A DNA stretch of 64,000 nucleotides, from NCBI GenBank assembly GCA_965194375.1, contig CBDAEL010000001.1. One strand, given 5' to 3'. This document shows, piece after piece, positions 47,291-55,824 of this stretch (position 1 is its first letter; the number at the start of each line of letters is the position of its first letter). A program made the position numbers and the translations under genes. The notes below the pieces were generated by a model that saw nothing but the letters and a program-made list of their open reading frames with translations, was not told the origin of the DNA and ran no database searches. The DNA is from Tabrizicola_A aquatica (GTDB lineage: Bacteria > Pseudomonadota > Alphaproteobacteria > Rhodobacterales > Rhodobacteraceae).

Positions 47291-48283
47291 TCAAGGTCGG
47301 ACTTGGACAGCTCCGCGCTGAAAGTCGTCTATCATGCGTCTCAGCTCGGTTGGTGCAACGACCTCCACCTGGTCGCCCCATTGGTAGAGATGCCAGATCA
47401 TTTCGATCCAGCCTGAAGCCACAAATTCGACGCGCAAGCTTCCATCGGGCTCCTCGCTAATTGTCTGCGACGGATGAAACTCGAACTCTCGCGCGACGGC
47501 TGCTGCGCTAGGCTTAAACCGCCAGACGACTTGCCCATACTCAGCTTCAGTGTGGAAAGAGCCAAAGGCCCGAGCCGAAAAAGAGTTCAGATCAAAATCC
47601 GGGTCACGGGTGAATGATTGCCCCGTTACGTTTGCGCTTCTGATGCGGTCGATCCGGTATCTACGATAACTTCGTCCATTTTCGATATCTCTCGCCACCA
47701 GATACTGCCGCGTCCCCATCAGCAGTCCGTACGGCTCGACCCTTCGGGCCCTAGGTTCAGTATCCCGAGCACCCATATATGTCATTTCTAGTGAAAACGG
47801 TGCTTTAATCCCCGCAGCAATCGCGCCCATGACGTTAGGCGATACCTTGGCTTTTGGCCCTGGGCGACAAGCAAATCCCTGCGCCTCCAACATTGCAGCT
47901 GCATCTGCCTCCGCGCGCCGCGCATGTGTTGACGGCATGCTGGCTAGCAGCCTGTCACGCAAGGAGGAAAGTGCCCTTACGTCGAGTTCGGCGCTATCGC
48001 GTTGCGCGCGACGTATCGCCATATCCAATGCTGCCAATTCGCTGTCGCGCACGCCTTGCATGCGGGTCATTGTCATATCGCTGATCTTCCACCAGCGCCG
48101 TCGTTCACTATCGGTGGAGCAAGTATAAGAAGGGAATGCTTCCTCAAATTCCCGGATCATGCGTTGGGCCGTTCTCTGGTTGACACCGAAGACATCGCAT
48201 ACATCGTTTAGGCTTACGCCTCGGTAACGTGAGCCCGCCATTTCCGCCAAGCGCAACAACTCTTGAGCTTTTCTAAATGCCAT
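47291..48283 (-). CDS. WYL-domain transcriptional regulator
   Basis: A 330-residue regulator with an N-terminal winged helix (about 1-75; LNDVCDVFGVNQRTAQRMIREFEEAFP) and a central WYL domain (about 165-245; LEMTYMGARDTEPRARRVEPYGLLMGTRQYLVARDIENG), with QYL in place of the WYL triplet, followed by a WCX-type C-terminal extension. WYL domains sense ligands, often nucleic acids or nucleotides, and many control mobile elements, defence islands or DNA-damage responses. The start is ATG 48283 with GGAG seven bases upstream. No partner operon is left beside it, so its target is unknown. Confidence 0.87.
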   Translation of the reverse strand: MAFRKAQELLRLAEMAGSRYRGVSLNDVCDVFGVNQRTAQRMIREFEEAFPSYTCSTDSERRRWWKISDMTMTRMQGVRDSELAALDMAIRRAQRDSAELDVRALSSLRDRLLASMPSTHARRAEADAAAMLEAQGFACRPGPKAKVSPNVMGAIAAGIKAPFSLEMTYMGARDTEPRARRVEPYGLLMGTRQYLVARDIENGRSYRRYRIDRIRSANVTGQSFTRDPDFDLNSFSARAFGSFHTEAEYGQVVWRFKPSAAAVAREFEFHPSQTISEEPDGSLRVEFVASGWIEMIWHLYQWGDQVEVVAPTELRRMIDDFQRGAVQVRP

Positions 48284-48452
48284 CGCCCGCTCCACGTCAG
48301 CTTCTGACGCCCACAGTAATATATTGTCTCTTTATAGACGAGTCGGGATTCGAATCGAGAGCGGCATGGTCATTCAGGCACTTTCGATACGCACTTCGAT
48401 TGTATTTCTCCGCCATTTTTGGCGCATATCTTGGAACAGGGGCACTGAAGTC

Positions 48453-48647
48453 GTGAATAAGAAATCTGCTTACGAAGACGTTGAGGACTTGGTGCGGTCA
48501 TTGAAGAACATGATCACGGTGCTGATAGACCTGTTTCCGGAAGGTAACGGTGAAACATTTGACGAGGATGCATATTTGACAATTCTAGAAAAAGCTCAAG
48601 ATGATGCAAAAGCGCTTATGATATTAGTGCAAAAAATGAATCATTGA
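48453..48647 (+). CDS. Small hypothetical protein
   Basis: A 64-residue frame starting at GTG 48453 (VNKKSAYEDVEDLVRSLKNM) that ends 14 bp before the IS6 remnant. It is predicted mostly helical and acidic. It is AT-richer than its neighbours. A longer frame from 48324 exists but its first 43 codons look non-coding. No family is recognised. Confidence 0.45.
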   Translation: MNKKSAYEDVEDLVRSLKNMITVLIDLFPEGNGETFDEDAYLTILEKAQDDAKALMILVQKMNH

Positions 48648-48661
48648 TGAGCCGGGTTGGA

Positions 48662-48848
48662 GGTGTTGTCAGAGAAACTTGGGTTGCCGCGGGGCAGGGT
48701 GGGCCGCTAGCCTAGTTGGATGACCAATCGCTCACCCTTTCGCTACTTCAAGACGAGCCCAGAGATCATCCGCCTGACGGTGGTGCTGTACATCCTCTTC
48801 CCGCTGTCGCTGCGCAATGTCGAAGACCTCCGCCCTGCAGGCGCATGA
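48662..48848 (+). mobile_element. IS6-family left-end remnant A
   Basis: Left terminal sequence GGTGTTGTCAGAGAAACTTG is followed by an ATG at 48720 and codons for MTNRSPFRYFKTSPEIIRL, the N-terminus of IS6-family transposases, continuing through LSLRNVEDL. After about 37 codons the match ends at 48830 and the frame stops at 48848. The rest of the transposase is missing. Confidence 0.75.
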
Positions 48849-49131
48849 CGATGTCGTCGGGCTGTACCTTATGGGTGCACATGCGCAAATCCCGATCGAG
48901 GTTGCGCGTTTGTTGAAGGCTACCTCAGGTCGCGTCACGATCGCGCATGAACGCACAGCGTCGACCGAGAACGCACTGCGCCAGGGTCTGATCGATGCGG
49001 TGATCCATCAAGACCCTGGGCATCTTGTCCGCAGCGCGGTTCGAATTCTACGCGCAAAATGCGAAAACAGGGCCCTTCTTGCCTCTCAGGAACGGATCCG
49101 GATCGAAGTCCTAATTGCCGAAAACCTATGA
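48832..49131 (+). pseudogene. LacI-family regulator, C-terminal fragment
   Basis: About 99 codons match the C-terminal effector-binding half of a LacI-type sugar regulator: DDVVGLYLMGA, GRVTIAHERTASTENALRQGLIDAVIHQDPGHLVRSAVRIL and the terminal QERIRIEVLIAENL. The DNA-binding half is missing, and the fragment is joined directly to the IS6 remnant, so the gene was probably truncated by that insertion. Confidence 0.7.
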
Positions 49132-49184
49132 CACTTGACCTTTCCGTCGAAGCCCTGCGCCGTACTCTGACGACTCGCAACGCT

Positions 49185-49220
49185 GCACTGGGGCTGGTTC
49201 ACCATTCCGACCGCGGATCG
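49185..49220 (+). mobile_element. IS3-family OrfB fragment
   Basis: A 12-codon piece ALGLVHHSDRGS carrying the GLVHHSDRGSQY motif of IS3-type DDE transposases. No other part of the element is present. Confidence 0.5.
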
Positions 49221-49281
49221 TTGGACGGCCCCTGATGCGCAATCTGGAATTTTGACGAGTATTTGCCGAAAGTAGTCATGT

Positions 49282-49816
49282 CTACGGCCTGTTTTGCGCG
49301 GCATAGCCGCTGGCCCAGATGAAATCCGCAGACCAGTTCCCAATCAAAATTACGTGCTCGATTTGGCGCCTTGCCCCCTGGGGTGTCCTGCTCCCCGGTT
49401 CGACCGGTTTGTCATCTTTCATCAGCCTCGACGTATTCAGTTTCGCCAGTCTCGTGCCATCACGCGGCCCGGGCGGCGAAGACCTCGTTCCGTCGTAAGA
49501 TCGCCCAGGCGATGCGAGCGGTCTTGTTGGCTTGGGCGACTGCAGCAGCCTTCGCCCGCTTGCGCTCCTTGAGCCCCACCAGCCAAGCTTTGCCGGAATC
49601 TCCCTGTCGGGCAAATCGCATGACGGCACTGGCACCAGAGACCAGCAGCCGACGGATATAGCCATCGCCTTCTGTGCTGATGCCCACCTGCCGATCCTTG
49701 CCGCCAATGGAATTTGCTCTCGGCGTGAGCCCAAGCCAGGCGGGCTGAATAGCCTGTACTGCCTCCGTTCGCGGGTCGAATATTGAACGCCAGTTCTGCA
49801 AGTATAGATCACGCAT
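49282..49816 (-). mobile_element. IS110-family transposase 3' remnant
   Basis: The frame 49816-49460 encodes AWLGLTPRANSIGGKDRQVGIS, GDGYIRRLLVSGASAVMRFA and AVAQANKTARIAWAILRR, the C-terminal Transposase_20 domain of IS110/IS1111-type DEDD transposases. The N-terminal DEDD half is missing. The sequence to 49282 is the element's non-coding 3' end. Confidence 0.75.
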
Positions 49817-49960
49817 CGGCGCGCTTACTTTGGGGTAGAACTGCCCCTTCGTGAGGGTTCGCTTGGGCGGCAGCTAAGGGCAGATCGCGTTTATTCGTTG
49901 TCCCAAACACGACGCCTGTCTGTTCCACCCACGGCAACGCGGCGCTCTTGGTGAGCTACA

Positions 49961-50065
49961 TAACCGCAACGGCTGTGACTTCCCGTCCAAACACCAGCCG
50001 TTTCAGCACCTCGGGCGCCAGATAGGCCAGACGCAGCTGGCGGCTGACGTGGAGTTCCGCCAATT
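49961..50065 (-). pseudogene. Serine-recombinase tail remnant, copy A
   Basis: The minus strand reads ELHVSRQLRLAYLAPEVLKRLVFGRE, closely similar to the better preserved copy at 58335-58545. It is a degraded C-terminal piece of a large serine recombinase (recombinase family) with no catalytic domain. Confidence 0.6.
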
Positions 50066-50095
50066 CAACGTCAATGCTAAACTTCTGTCGGGCGT

Positions 50096-50995
50096 TCAGC
50101 CCTTCAGTTTTTCGATCATCAAATTGATGAGCCGCTTCGCGCGGGTTGATCTTGGCCCGGTTTCGTAACGACTGCTTATCCAATAGCTGCATCCTGTCGC
50201 GACCTCGCTTCCTGCGACGGCCCTCAGACGTTTTGACGCAAGTAAGTCCGACGCATTCACCACACTGATCAAGGCGAAGAGGTCGGATGTCGGGAGCATC
50301 TCGGCCGCGAGATGTTCGGCCGAGACTGACGGCCCTTTTATCTTGGCATCCGACATTGACAAACCCAACTGCATGGCCCAGTCGCGCCAACTATATTCGC
50401 CCCAGTTGCGACCCCTCTGATGAGCGATGTGCAGCAATCTGCTGTCGAGGACATCCTGCATGTTGCCACGATCTGCAGCAAAGAACGGATGTTCTGGTCT
50501 AGCGATTGCAGCGCATCGATCATCGAAGAGAAGCGTCCATCCCGGACCCTCTGGGCGATGCGCGGCATGGACGATCGTTACATCGGAGGGGCCATGCAAA
50601 AGGGGATCATGGGTTGGGTCGATCACCAAATCCGTTTCGGGAAACCGTTTCTCCAGCATCGGGATACGCGGTATCAACCAGAGCACAGCGAAAGAGTAGG
50701 AGGCCGTGATGCGAAGTTCACCCGACGGCCCATCCTGAAGAAGTTCGTCGGCTAGGCGGATGCGTTGAAAGGCATCTCCTAAGGTGAGAGTGATGGCGCG
50801 GCCAGTTTCTGTCGGCTCAAAGCGGTTGCCGGACCTGTAGACTAGAGGCGCGCGGCAGCGGGCCTCTAGGTCGCGGAGCCGATGGCTGATGGCGGCAGGC
50901 GTGACGCAGAGTTCGCGGGCTGCGGAAGAGAGTGAGCCGGTGCGAAGAACTGCCTCCAGTGCGCGCAGACCGGTCATTGAAGGCGCGTTACGCAT
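50096..50995 (-). CDS. GcvA-like LysR-family regulator
   Basis: A 299-residue LysR-type regulator with N-terminal HTH (LRALEAVLRTGSLSSAARELCVTPAAISHRLRDLEAR) and a GcvA/AmpR-type effector domain (LRITASYSFAVLWLIPRIPMLEKRFPETDLVID, with WLIPR marking the branch). The start is ATG 50995 behind GAGGGG. It is divergent from the substrate-binding-protein gene, so it probably regulates the catabolic cassette. A 19-bp inverted repeat lies just upstream of its own start. Confidence 0.88.
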   Translation of the reverse strand: MRNAPSMTGLRALEAVLRTGSLSSAARELCVTPAAISHRLRDLEARCRAPLVYRSGNRFEPTETGRAITLTLGDAFQRIRLADELLQDGPSGELRITASYSFAVLWLIPRIPMLEKRFPETDLVIDPTHDPLLHGPSDVTIVHAAHRPEGPGWTLLFDDRCAAIARPEHPFFAADRGNMQDVLDSRLLHIAHQRGRNWGEYSWRDWAMQLGLSMSDAKIKGPSVSAEHLAAEMLPTSDLFALISVVNASDLLASKRLRAVAGSEVATGCSYWISSRYETGPRSTRAKRLINLMIEKLKG

Positions 50996-51007
50996 CGAAG
51001 TCCCCTC

Positions 51008-51026
51008 TTTTACTTCAGGTAAAAGC
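51008..51026. promoter_or_regulatory. Candidate LysR operator
   Basis: CTTTTAC-TTCAG-GTAAAAG, a perfect inverted repeat with 7-bp arms in the 140-bp gap between the divergent regulator and SBP genes. It begins 12 bp upstream of the regulator start codon, consistent with autoregulation. Confidence 0.55.
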
Positions 51027-51135
51027 TGTAGGTCGAACTTGTCAATTGGCGCGTTGCGGGGGGGGTGCCAGTTTGGTTCCACCTCGCAGCACGAGTGTAC
51101 TGCCTCCCAACTCATCCAGCCAAGGAAAGCCCGCC

Positions 51136-52764
51136 ATGACCCAGAACATGACTGAGACCCGAAAGAGACTGTTCGAGGCTCTTACTCGCTCCGCCTCCGA
51201 AGGCAGGATCGACCGGCGTGAGTTCCTTGCCCTTTCCAGCGTGCTTGGGCTTGGGGCCGCGGCGGGCCTGACAGGCTGGTCCGACCCGGCGTATGCCCAG
51301 GCACCCAAGCGCGGCGGTGTTCTACGGGTAGGCCAGCAAGTGCTGGCAATCAATGACCCACGGGTTTACGACTGGCCACAAAAGTCCAATGTTGCCCGGC
51401 AATTCTGCGAACCTTTGGTGCGTTGGCAACCCGACGGCAGCTTCACGCCCTCGCTTCTGGAAAGCTGGGAGGTGTCGGACGATGCGAAGACCTACACACT
51501 CAAGGTGCGCCAAAACGCAACCTGGACGAATGGTGATGCGTTCACCGCCGATGACGTGATTTTCAACATCCGCCGGATGGCCGATGCCAATGTCGAGGGC
51601 AATTCGATGGCCGCACGCCTGGCGGCGCTGCGGGACGGCGACGCCAAGACGGCGGCCGAGGACGCGGTGGCGAAGCTGGATGATTTCACGGTACAATTAA
51701 ACCTGCGCACTCCCGACATAACGCTGATCCCGAGCTTCGGCGATTACCCCGCGCTTTGCGTTCATCCGTCTTTCCCGGACGGCGGCGATCTGGCACAGGC
51801 CCCGATCGGTACGGGCGCATTTGAGCTTGTGTCGTTTGAGGTCGGGGTGAAGGCCGTGCTTAAACGGCGCGAAAATGGCGCCTGGTGGGGTGGCGAGGCG
51901 CTTCTTGATGGGATCGAGTTCTTGGATCTGGGGACGGACGAATCCGCGTTCCTTGCGGCCTTCTCGGGCGGCGAGATCGACATGAATGATGACACCAGCG
52001 CAGATTTTGCCCAGATCAATGACAATGCAGGGCTGGTTCGGGAAACTGCCGTGACCGCGACGACAGTGGTGGCACGCATGAATACGCAGGCTGCCCCTTT
52101 CTCTGATCAGAAGGTCCGGCAGGCGATCCAGCTTGCCGTCGACAATGCTGTTGTACTGGAACTGGGAGCGGCCGGTTTGGGATCGGTGGCCGAAAACCAC
52201 CATGTAGCACCTGTGCATCCCGAATATGCCCAGATCGCAAAAGTGCTTCATGATCCGACCAAAGCCATGGCCATGTTGACCGAAGCAGGCCAGGCTGAAA
52301 CAGAGATCGAGCTTATCTCGCTTGATGAAGGGTTGATGGCCACGACATCGGATGCCATCGCAGGCCAGTTGCGCGACGCAGGCATCAAAGTTAAACGGAC
52401 AGTCCTTCCTGGATCGACATTTTGGGATGGTTGGACAAAGTACCCATTCTCAACCACTTCATGGGGTGCACGGCCTTTGGGTGTGCAGATCTATGCTTTG
52501 GCCTACCGCACGGGCGAAGCATGGAACGAAAGTGCACATTCGAACCCGGATTTTGATGCCAAGCTGGACGAAGCGTTGGGAATTTTCGATCCTGACAAGC
52601 GGCGCCCATTGATGGCCGAGATGGAGAAGATGCTGCAGGACAGTGGCGTGATCATCCAGCCCTACTGGAGCCAGTTGATTATGCATCGGGTTGAGGCCGT
52701 GCGGGGATATCAGCGCCATCCTTTGCGCGAGATGCACTTAGAAGCTGTCTGGCTGGACCGCTGA
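51136..52764 (+). CDS. Family 5 (peptide/nickel/opine type) ABC substrate-binding protein, Tat-exported
   Basis: A 542-residue periplasmic solute-binding protein of the SBP_bac_5 family, which binds di/oligopeptides, opines or glycosides. A Tat signal RREFLALSSVLGLGAAAG (R27-R28) is followed by a cleavage site AYA/Q near residue 54. Family segments: SFTPSLLESWEVSDDAKTYTLKVRQNATWTNGDAFTADDVIFNIRRM, QAPIGTGAFELVSFE and FSDQKVRQAIQLAVDN. The start is ATG 51136 with AAGGA. No DppBCDF-type permease or ATPase genes follow; an mRNA hairpin comes right after the stop. The neighbours suggest a sugar-acid or opine substrate. Confidence 0.9.
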   Translation: MTQNMTETRKRLFEALTRSASEGRIDRREFLALSSVLGLGAAAGLTGWSDPAYAQAPKRGGVLRVGQQVLAINDPRVYDWPQKSNVARQFCEPLVRWQPDGSFTPSLLESWEVSDDAKTYTLKVRQNATWTNGDAFTADDVIFNIRRMADANVEGNSMAARLAALRDGDAKTAAEDAVAKLDDFTVQLNLRTPDITLIPSFGDYPALCVHPSFPDGGDLAQAPIGTGAFELVSFEVGVKAVLKRRENGAWWGGEALLDGIEFLDLGTDESAFLAAFSGGEIDMNDDTSADFAQINDNAGLVRETAVTATTVVARMNTQAAPFSDQKVRQAIQLAVDNAVVLELGAAGLGSVAENHHVAPVHPEYAQIAKVLHDPTKAMAMLTEAGQAETEIELISLDEGLMATTSDAIAGQLRDAGIKVKRTVLPGSTFWDGWTKYPFSTTSWGARPLGVQIYALAYRTGEAWNESAHSNPDFDAKLDEALGIFDPDKRRPLMAEMEKMLQDSGVIIQPYWSQLIMHRVEAVRGYQRHPLREMHLEAVWLDR

Positions 52765-52774
52765 AAGACACCGA

Positions 52775-52803
52775 CCCCTTGCATACCATGTGCGTGCAAG
52801 GGG
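52775..52803 (+). repeat. Hairpin after the SBP gene
   Basis: Arms CCCCTTGCA (52775-52783) and TGCAAGGGG (52795-52803) with an 11-nt loop, 10 bp after the SBP stop and without a T-run. It resembles the stabilising or attenuating hairpins that follow binding-protein genes and raise their expression relative to downstream genes. Confidence 0.7.
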
Positions 52804-52843
52804 CAATCTGCTGCCGGGCTTCTAGTCCCATCAGGACCATGTC

Positions 52844-54025
52844 ATGAAGATCAGATCTATCCGTGCGACGCCGGTCAACATCCCGCTACGCGCACCTTAT
52901 CGGTTCAGCTATGGATCAACCGGATCGCTAACCAAGACCGTAATCGAGCTCTTGACCGAAGATGGCGTGATTGGGTTGGGAGAATGCGCCGACGGCGACC
53001 GCGCGGGGGATGTGGGGCGCATGGCTGAGCGGATGATTGGCCGCGACATCCGCGACATAGGCCCAGCCGCAAAGGCTTGCGTTCCGGGCATGTCCTACAC
53101 GCCTTGGGACAATGTGACGGCCCATCGCCGGGTCTTCGCTGGCATAGAGATGGCGATGTGGGATGCCCGCGCCCGCACCGAAAACCAGCCGCTCTTCAGG
53201 CTTCTGGGCGGTGCAGTCAGGCATGAGATCGAACTGACCGAATATTTCGGTTATCGACTCCCCGGCGTGGACGAACCGGGCGAAGCCAGCCCAGCGGATA
53301 TTGCTCGTTTCTGTGCCAGGATGATCGAGCATCATGATGCGCGCATTTTTGAAGGTAAGGTCGGCACGGTGAGTTTTGACGAAGAGTTACGCATGGTCGC
53401 CGAGGTTCGTGCGGCCATCGGCACACGTTCGATGCAGCTAGATGCCAATGGTATCTGGACCCTGCCTGTTGCTCGCCAAGCCCTGCGCCGGCTCATGCCC
53501 TTTGAGATCACCTGGTTCGAGGAGCCCTGCGAAAGTTATGAGGAGATGGCGGCGCTGCGTCAGCATTTCGACTGCTCGTTCTCGACCCATATCGTCGATC
53601 TAACTAAGGCAGCGCGTCTGGGTTGCCCTGATGCCATTGTGACAAACATCAACGAATTGGGCGGCATCCGCGGCGCGACAGACTTCGTCGCCTCTTGCGC
53701 AGCGATGGGTGTCGGGTTCCGCTTTCACTCAGGCGAGACTGGAGTCGGCTCGGCCGCCTATCTGCATCTAAGTGCCGCCCTTGAACATGTGCGCGGGGCC
53801 AGTCAGACCCTCTTCCGTTGGTATGCCGATGACGTGATCGAAGGTGGCCCCTTCGTGCCAAAATCTGGCGTTGTGCGCGTGCCTGAAGGGCCCGGCCTTG
53901 GCGTGACACTGGATCCGGTGGCGCTGAAGCGCTGCCATGAACGTTACTTGGCTGAAGGCCGTTTCCCCGCTGGGGCTTCGGCCCCGCCCGGTTCAACCTA
54001 TGGCAGCACCTTCCGAAAGAGATAA
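52844..54025 (+). CDS. Enolase-superfamily (mandelate racemase/muconate cycloisomerase) protein, sugar-acid dehydratase-like
   Basis: A 393-residue TIM-barrel enzyme with an N-terminal capping domain. Mg2+ ligands: D in LDANG (about 198-202), E in WFEEPCES (about 224-227) and E/N in TNINELGG (about 267-273). A lysine sits at 171 in FEGKVG, and an acid/base His-Glu region is HSGETGVG (about 294-301). This fits the glucarate dehydratase-like or related sugar-acid dehydratase branch, but the KxK pair is not complete, so the reaction is uncertain. It probably degrades the compound bound by the upstream SBP. It is followed 8 bp later by the dehydrogenase gene. Confidence 0.85.
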   Translation: MKIRSIRATPVNIPLRAPYRFSYGSTGSLTKTVIELLTEDGVIGLGECADGDRAGDVGRMAERMIGRDIRDIGPAAKACVPGMSYTPWDNVTAHRRVFAGIEMAMWDARARTENQPLFRLLGGAVRHEIELTEYFGYRLPGVDEPGEASPADIARFCARMIEHHDARIFEGKVGTVSFDEELRMVAEVRAAIGTRSMQLDANGIWTLPVARQALRRLMPFEITWFEEPCESYEEMAALRQHFDCSFSTHIVDLTKAARLGCPDAIVTNINELGGIRGATDFVASCAAMGVGFRFHSGETGVGSAAYLHLSAALEHVRGASQTLFRWYADDVIEGGPFVPKSGVVRVPEGPGLGVTLDPVALKRCHERYLAEGRFPAGASAPPGSTYGSTFRKR

Positions 54026-54033
54026 GCACCAAC

Positions 54034-55029
54034 ATGACCCTAAGGCTTTCGCTTAATGCTGTCGAAACTCTCGCCAATGACTGTCTAACGGGCTGCGGTG
54101 CCTCACCGTTGCAAGCAGCAGCGGTCTCCCGATCGATCCGCGACGCTGAGGCCGAGGGCACGCGCGGCATCGGTCTTGGCTATCTGCCCTGGTATTGCGG
54201 CCATCTTAAGGTCGGCAAGATTGCTGGGTTGGCCGTGCCTGTACTTGACCTACCTGCACCCGGCGTGGTGCGGGTGGATGCGGCCGACGGGTTTTCCCAC
54301 CCCGCCTATGAGGCGGGCGAGGCGGCGCTGATTGCCGCGGCTCGATCACAAGGTATTGCCACGCTATGGGTTACCAACGCCTATGCCTGCGGGGTCCTAG
54401 GCTATTTCACCGCACGGCTCGCGCGGCAAGGGCTCGTGGCACTGATGTTTGCCAATGCCTCGTCGACTATGGCGCCTTGGGGTGGCAAGACACCCTTTTT
54501 TGGCACCAACCCATGGTCCATGGCCGCTCCACGCAAAGGCGCCCCTCTGATCCTTGATTCTTCCTCCTCGGCCACCGCCTACGTCAACCTTGCGAATGCT
54601 GCTGCCAAGGGCGAGCAAATCCCGCCGCATTGGGCGCTTGACGCCGAAGGGCAGAGTACAACTGATGCACAGGCGGCACTTTCGGGCAGCATCGCCCCGG
54701 CTGGCGGACACAAAGGTGGTGCGCTGGCGCTTATGGTCGAGATTTTGGCCGCTGGTCTGACTGGTGCGCATTTTTCACATGAAGCGACATCGCTCGGTGA
54801 TGATGTTGGCGGTCCGCCCCGGCTAGGCCAAACTCTGATCGCGATCAACCCTGGCCAAACCGGGTTTGCCGCGCGGATCGACGGGCTTTTGGCAGATATG
54901 GCCGCCCAGCCTGGTGTCCGCATTCCAGGCGACCGACGCCACGCCCATCGTGCAAGGGCGGAAGCAGATGGTGTGATCGTGGATGACATCCTGTTAGGTC
55001 AGATGCGTGCTTTGGGGACAAAATCGTGA
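54034..55029 (+). CDS. Ldh2-family (malate/L-lactate/ureidoglycolate type) dehydrogenase
   Basis: A 331-residue NAD(P)-dependent oxidoreductase of the sulfolactate/malate/L-lactate dehydrogenase family, which has an atypical non-Rossmann fold. Markers: RDAEAEGTRGIGLGYL near the N-terminus, NAYACGVLGYFTARLARQGLVALMFANASSTMAPWGGKTPFFGTNPW in the middle, and AGGHKGGALALMVEILAAGLTG, the NAD-binding segment. The substrate is an alpha-hydroxy acid; the neighbours suggest a step after the dehydratase. It overlaps the next gene by 4 bp (GTGA). Confidence 0.9.
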   Translation: MTLRLSLNAVETLANDCLTGCGASPLQAAAVSRSIRDAEAEGTRGIGLGYLPWYCGHLKVGKIAGLAVPVLDLPAPGVVRVDAADGFSHPAYEAGEAALIAAARSQGIATLWVTNAYACGVLGYFTARLARQGLVALMFANASSTMAPWGGKTPFFGTNPWSMAAPRKGAPLILDSSSSATAYVNLANAAAKGEQIPPHWALDAEGQSTTDAQAALSGSIAPAGGHKGGALALMVEILAAGLTGAHFSHEATSLGDDVGGPPRLGQTLIAINPGQTGFAARIDGLLADMAAQPGVRIPGDRRHAHRARAEADGVIVDDILLGQMRALGTKS

Positions 55030-55808
55030 TCCGACTGGTTGCTGCTTTTCCGATGTACAACCGACCAGAGCTGCGCCCAGCTTTCGATGCGCTCTGGGCC
55101 GCAACCCGCGATGGATTGCGTGTGGCGGGCTTGCAGGATGTACCGGATGCGCTTACCGTAGTGGAGGATGGTCTGCTTGCCTTTTGGAAACGGCCAGACC
55201 TTCTGTTAAGCCAGACCTGCGGCTATCCATTCAGGCACTTCCTTAAGAACAGCGTGACCCTTGTCGCTACGCCTGATTTCGGGCTGGATGATTGTCCGCC
55301 GGGGTATTACCGTAGTGCACTGATCGTACGCCGCGATGATCCGAGGCAAAGTCTGGCCGAGTTCCAAGGTGCAAAGATTGCCTGCAACGACCTGTATTCC
55401 CAGTCCGGATACGCCGCTCCTTTCGTGGCCGCTCAGGAGGCGGGCTTAACCTTCGGGGCGGTTCAGATCAGCGGAGCGCATGTTGCCTCTGCGCGAATGG
55501 TGGCGGAAGGGGAGGCTGATATTGCCGGACTAGACGCGGTTTCGTGGCGGCACATGTTGCGCTTCGACCCATGGACCAGTGGCCTGCGCGTGCTGAGTTG
55601 GACCCAGCCGTCGCCGGGCCTGCCATTTATTACCGCCTTCGCGCCTCTTGCCCCGACGATAAACACTTGTCTTGCCGCAGCACTGAGATCTCTTCCGAAG
55701 GCATTACGACAAGATCTGTCGATGGTTGATCTGGCTATGATTGACCGGCAAGGCTACCTCACAGTGCCCGACCCAAAGCGCGCAAGTGGTGCGAAACTTT
55801 CAACGTAG
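55026..55808 (+). CDS. PhnD-like substrate-binding-fold protein without signal peptide
   Basis: A 260-residue protein of the phosphate/phosphonate-type periplasmic binding fold (PhnD-like). The N-terminus MIRLVAAFPMYNRPELRPAFDALW is directly the first strand, so no secretion signal is present. Two lobes are seen (QTCGYPFRHFLKNSVTLVATPDF and IACNDLYSQSGYAAPFVAAQ). Leaderless PhnD-like proteins are common in alphaproteobacteria and their role is unclear; it may be a cytosolic sensor or enzyme. The GTG start overlaps the dehydrogenase gene. It is the last gene of the cassette, 17 bp before the second IS6 remnant. Confidence 0.78.
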   Translation: MIRLVAAFPMYNRPELRPAFDALWAATRDGLRVAGLQDVPDALTVVEDGLLAFWKRPDLLLSQTCGYPFRHFLKNSVTLVATPDFGLDDCPPGYYRSALIVRRDDPRQSLAEFQGAKIACNDLYSQSGYAAPFVAAQEAGLTFGAVQISGAHVASARMVAEGEADIAGLDAVSWRHMLRFDPWTSGLRVLSWTQPSPGLPFITAFAPLAPTINTCLAAALRSLPKALRQDLSMVDLAMIDRQGYLTVPDPKRASGAKLST

Positions 55809-55824
55809 AGCCTTCTGGGTTTCT

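Noticed and set aside
47291..48283. WYL regulator as part of a defence system such as BREX or CBASS
   Set aside because: No nuclease, helicase, methyltransferase or cyclase gene of such systems is adjacent; only remnants and small unknown genes are present.
50932..51135. N-terminal extension of the substrate-binding protein
   Set aside because: It would overlap the divergent LysR gene and its operator, and would put the Tat signal inside the protein.
55026..55808. PhnD-like protein as part of a phosphonate transporter
   Set aside because: No signal peptide and no phnC/phnE genes; the context is a sugar-acid type cassette.
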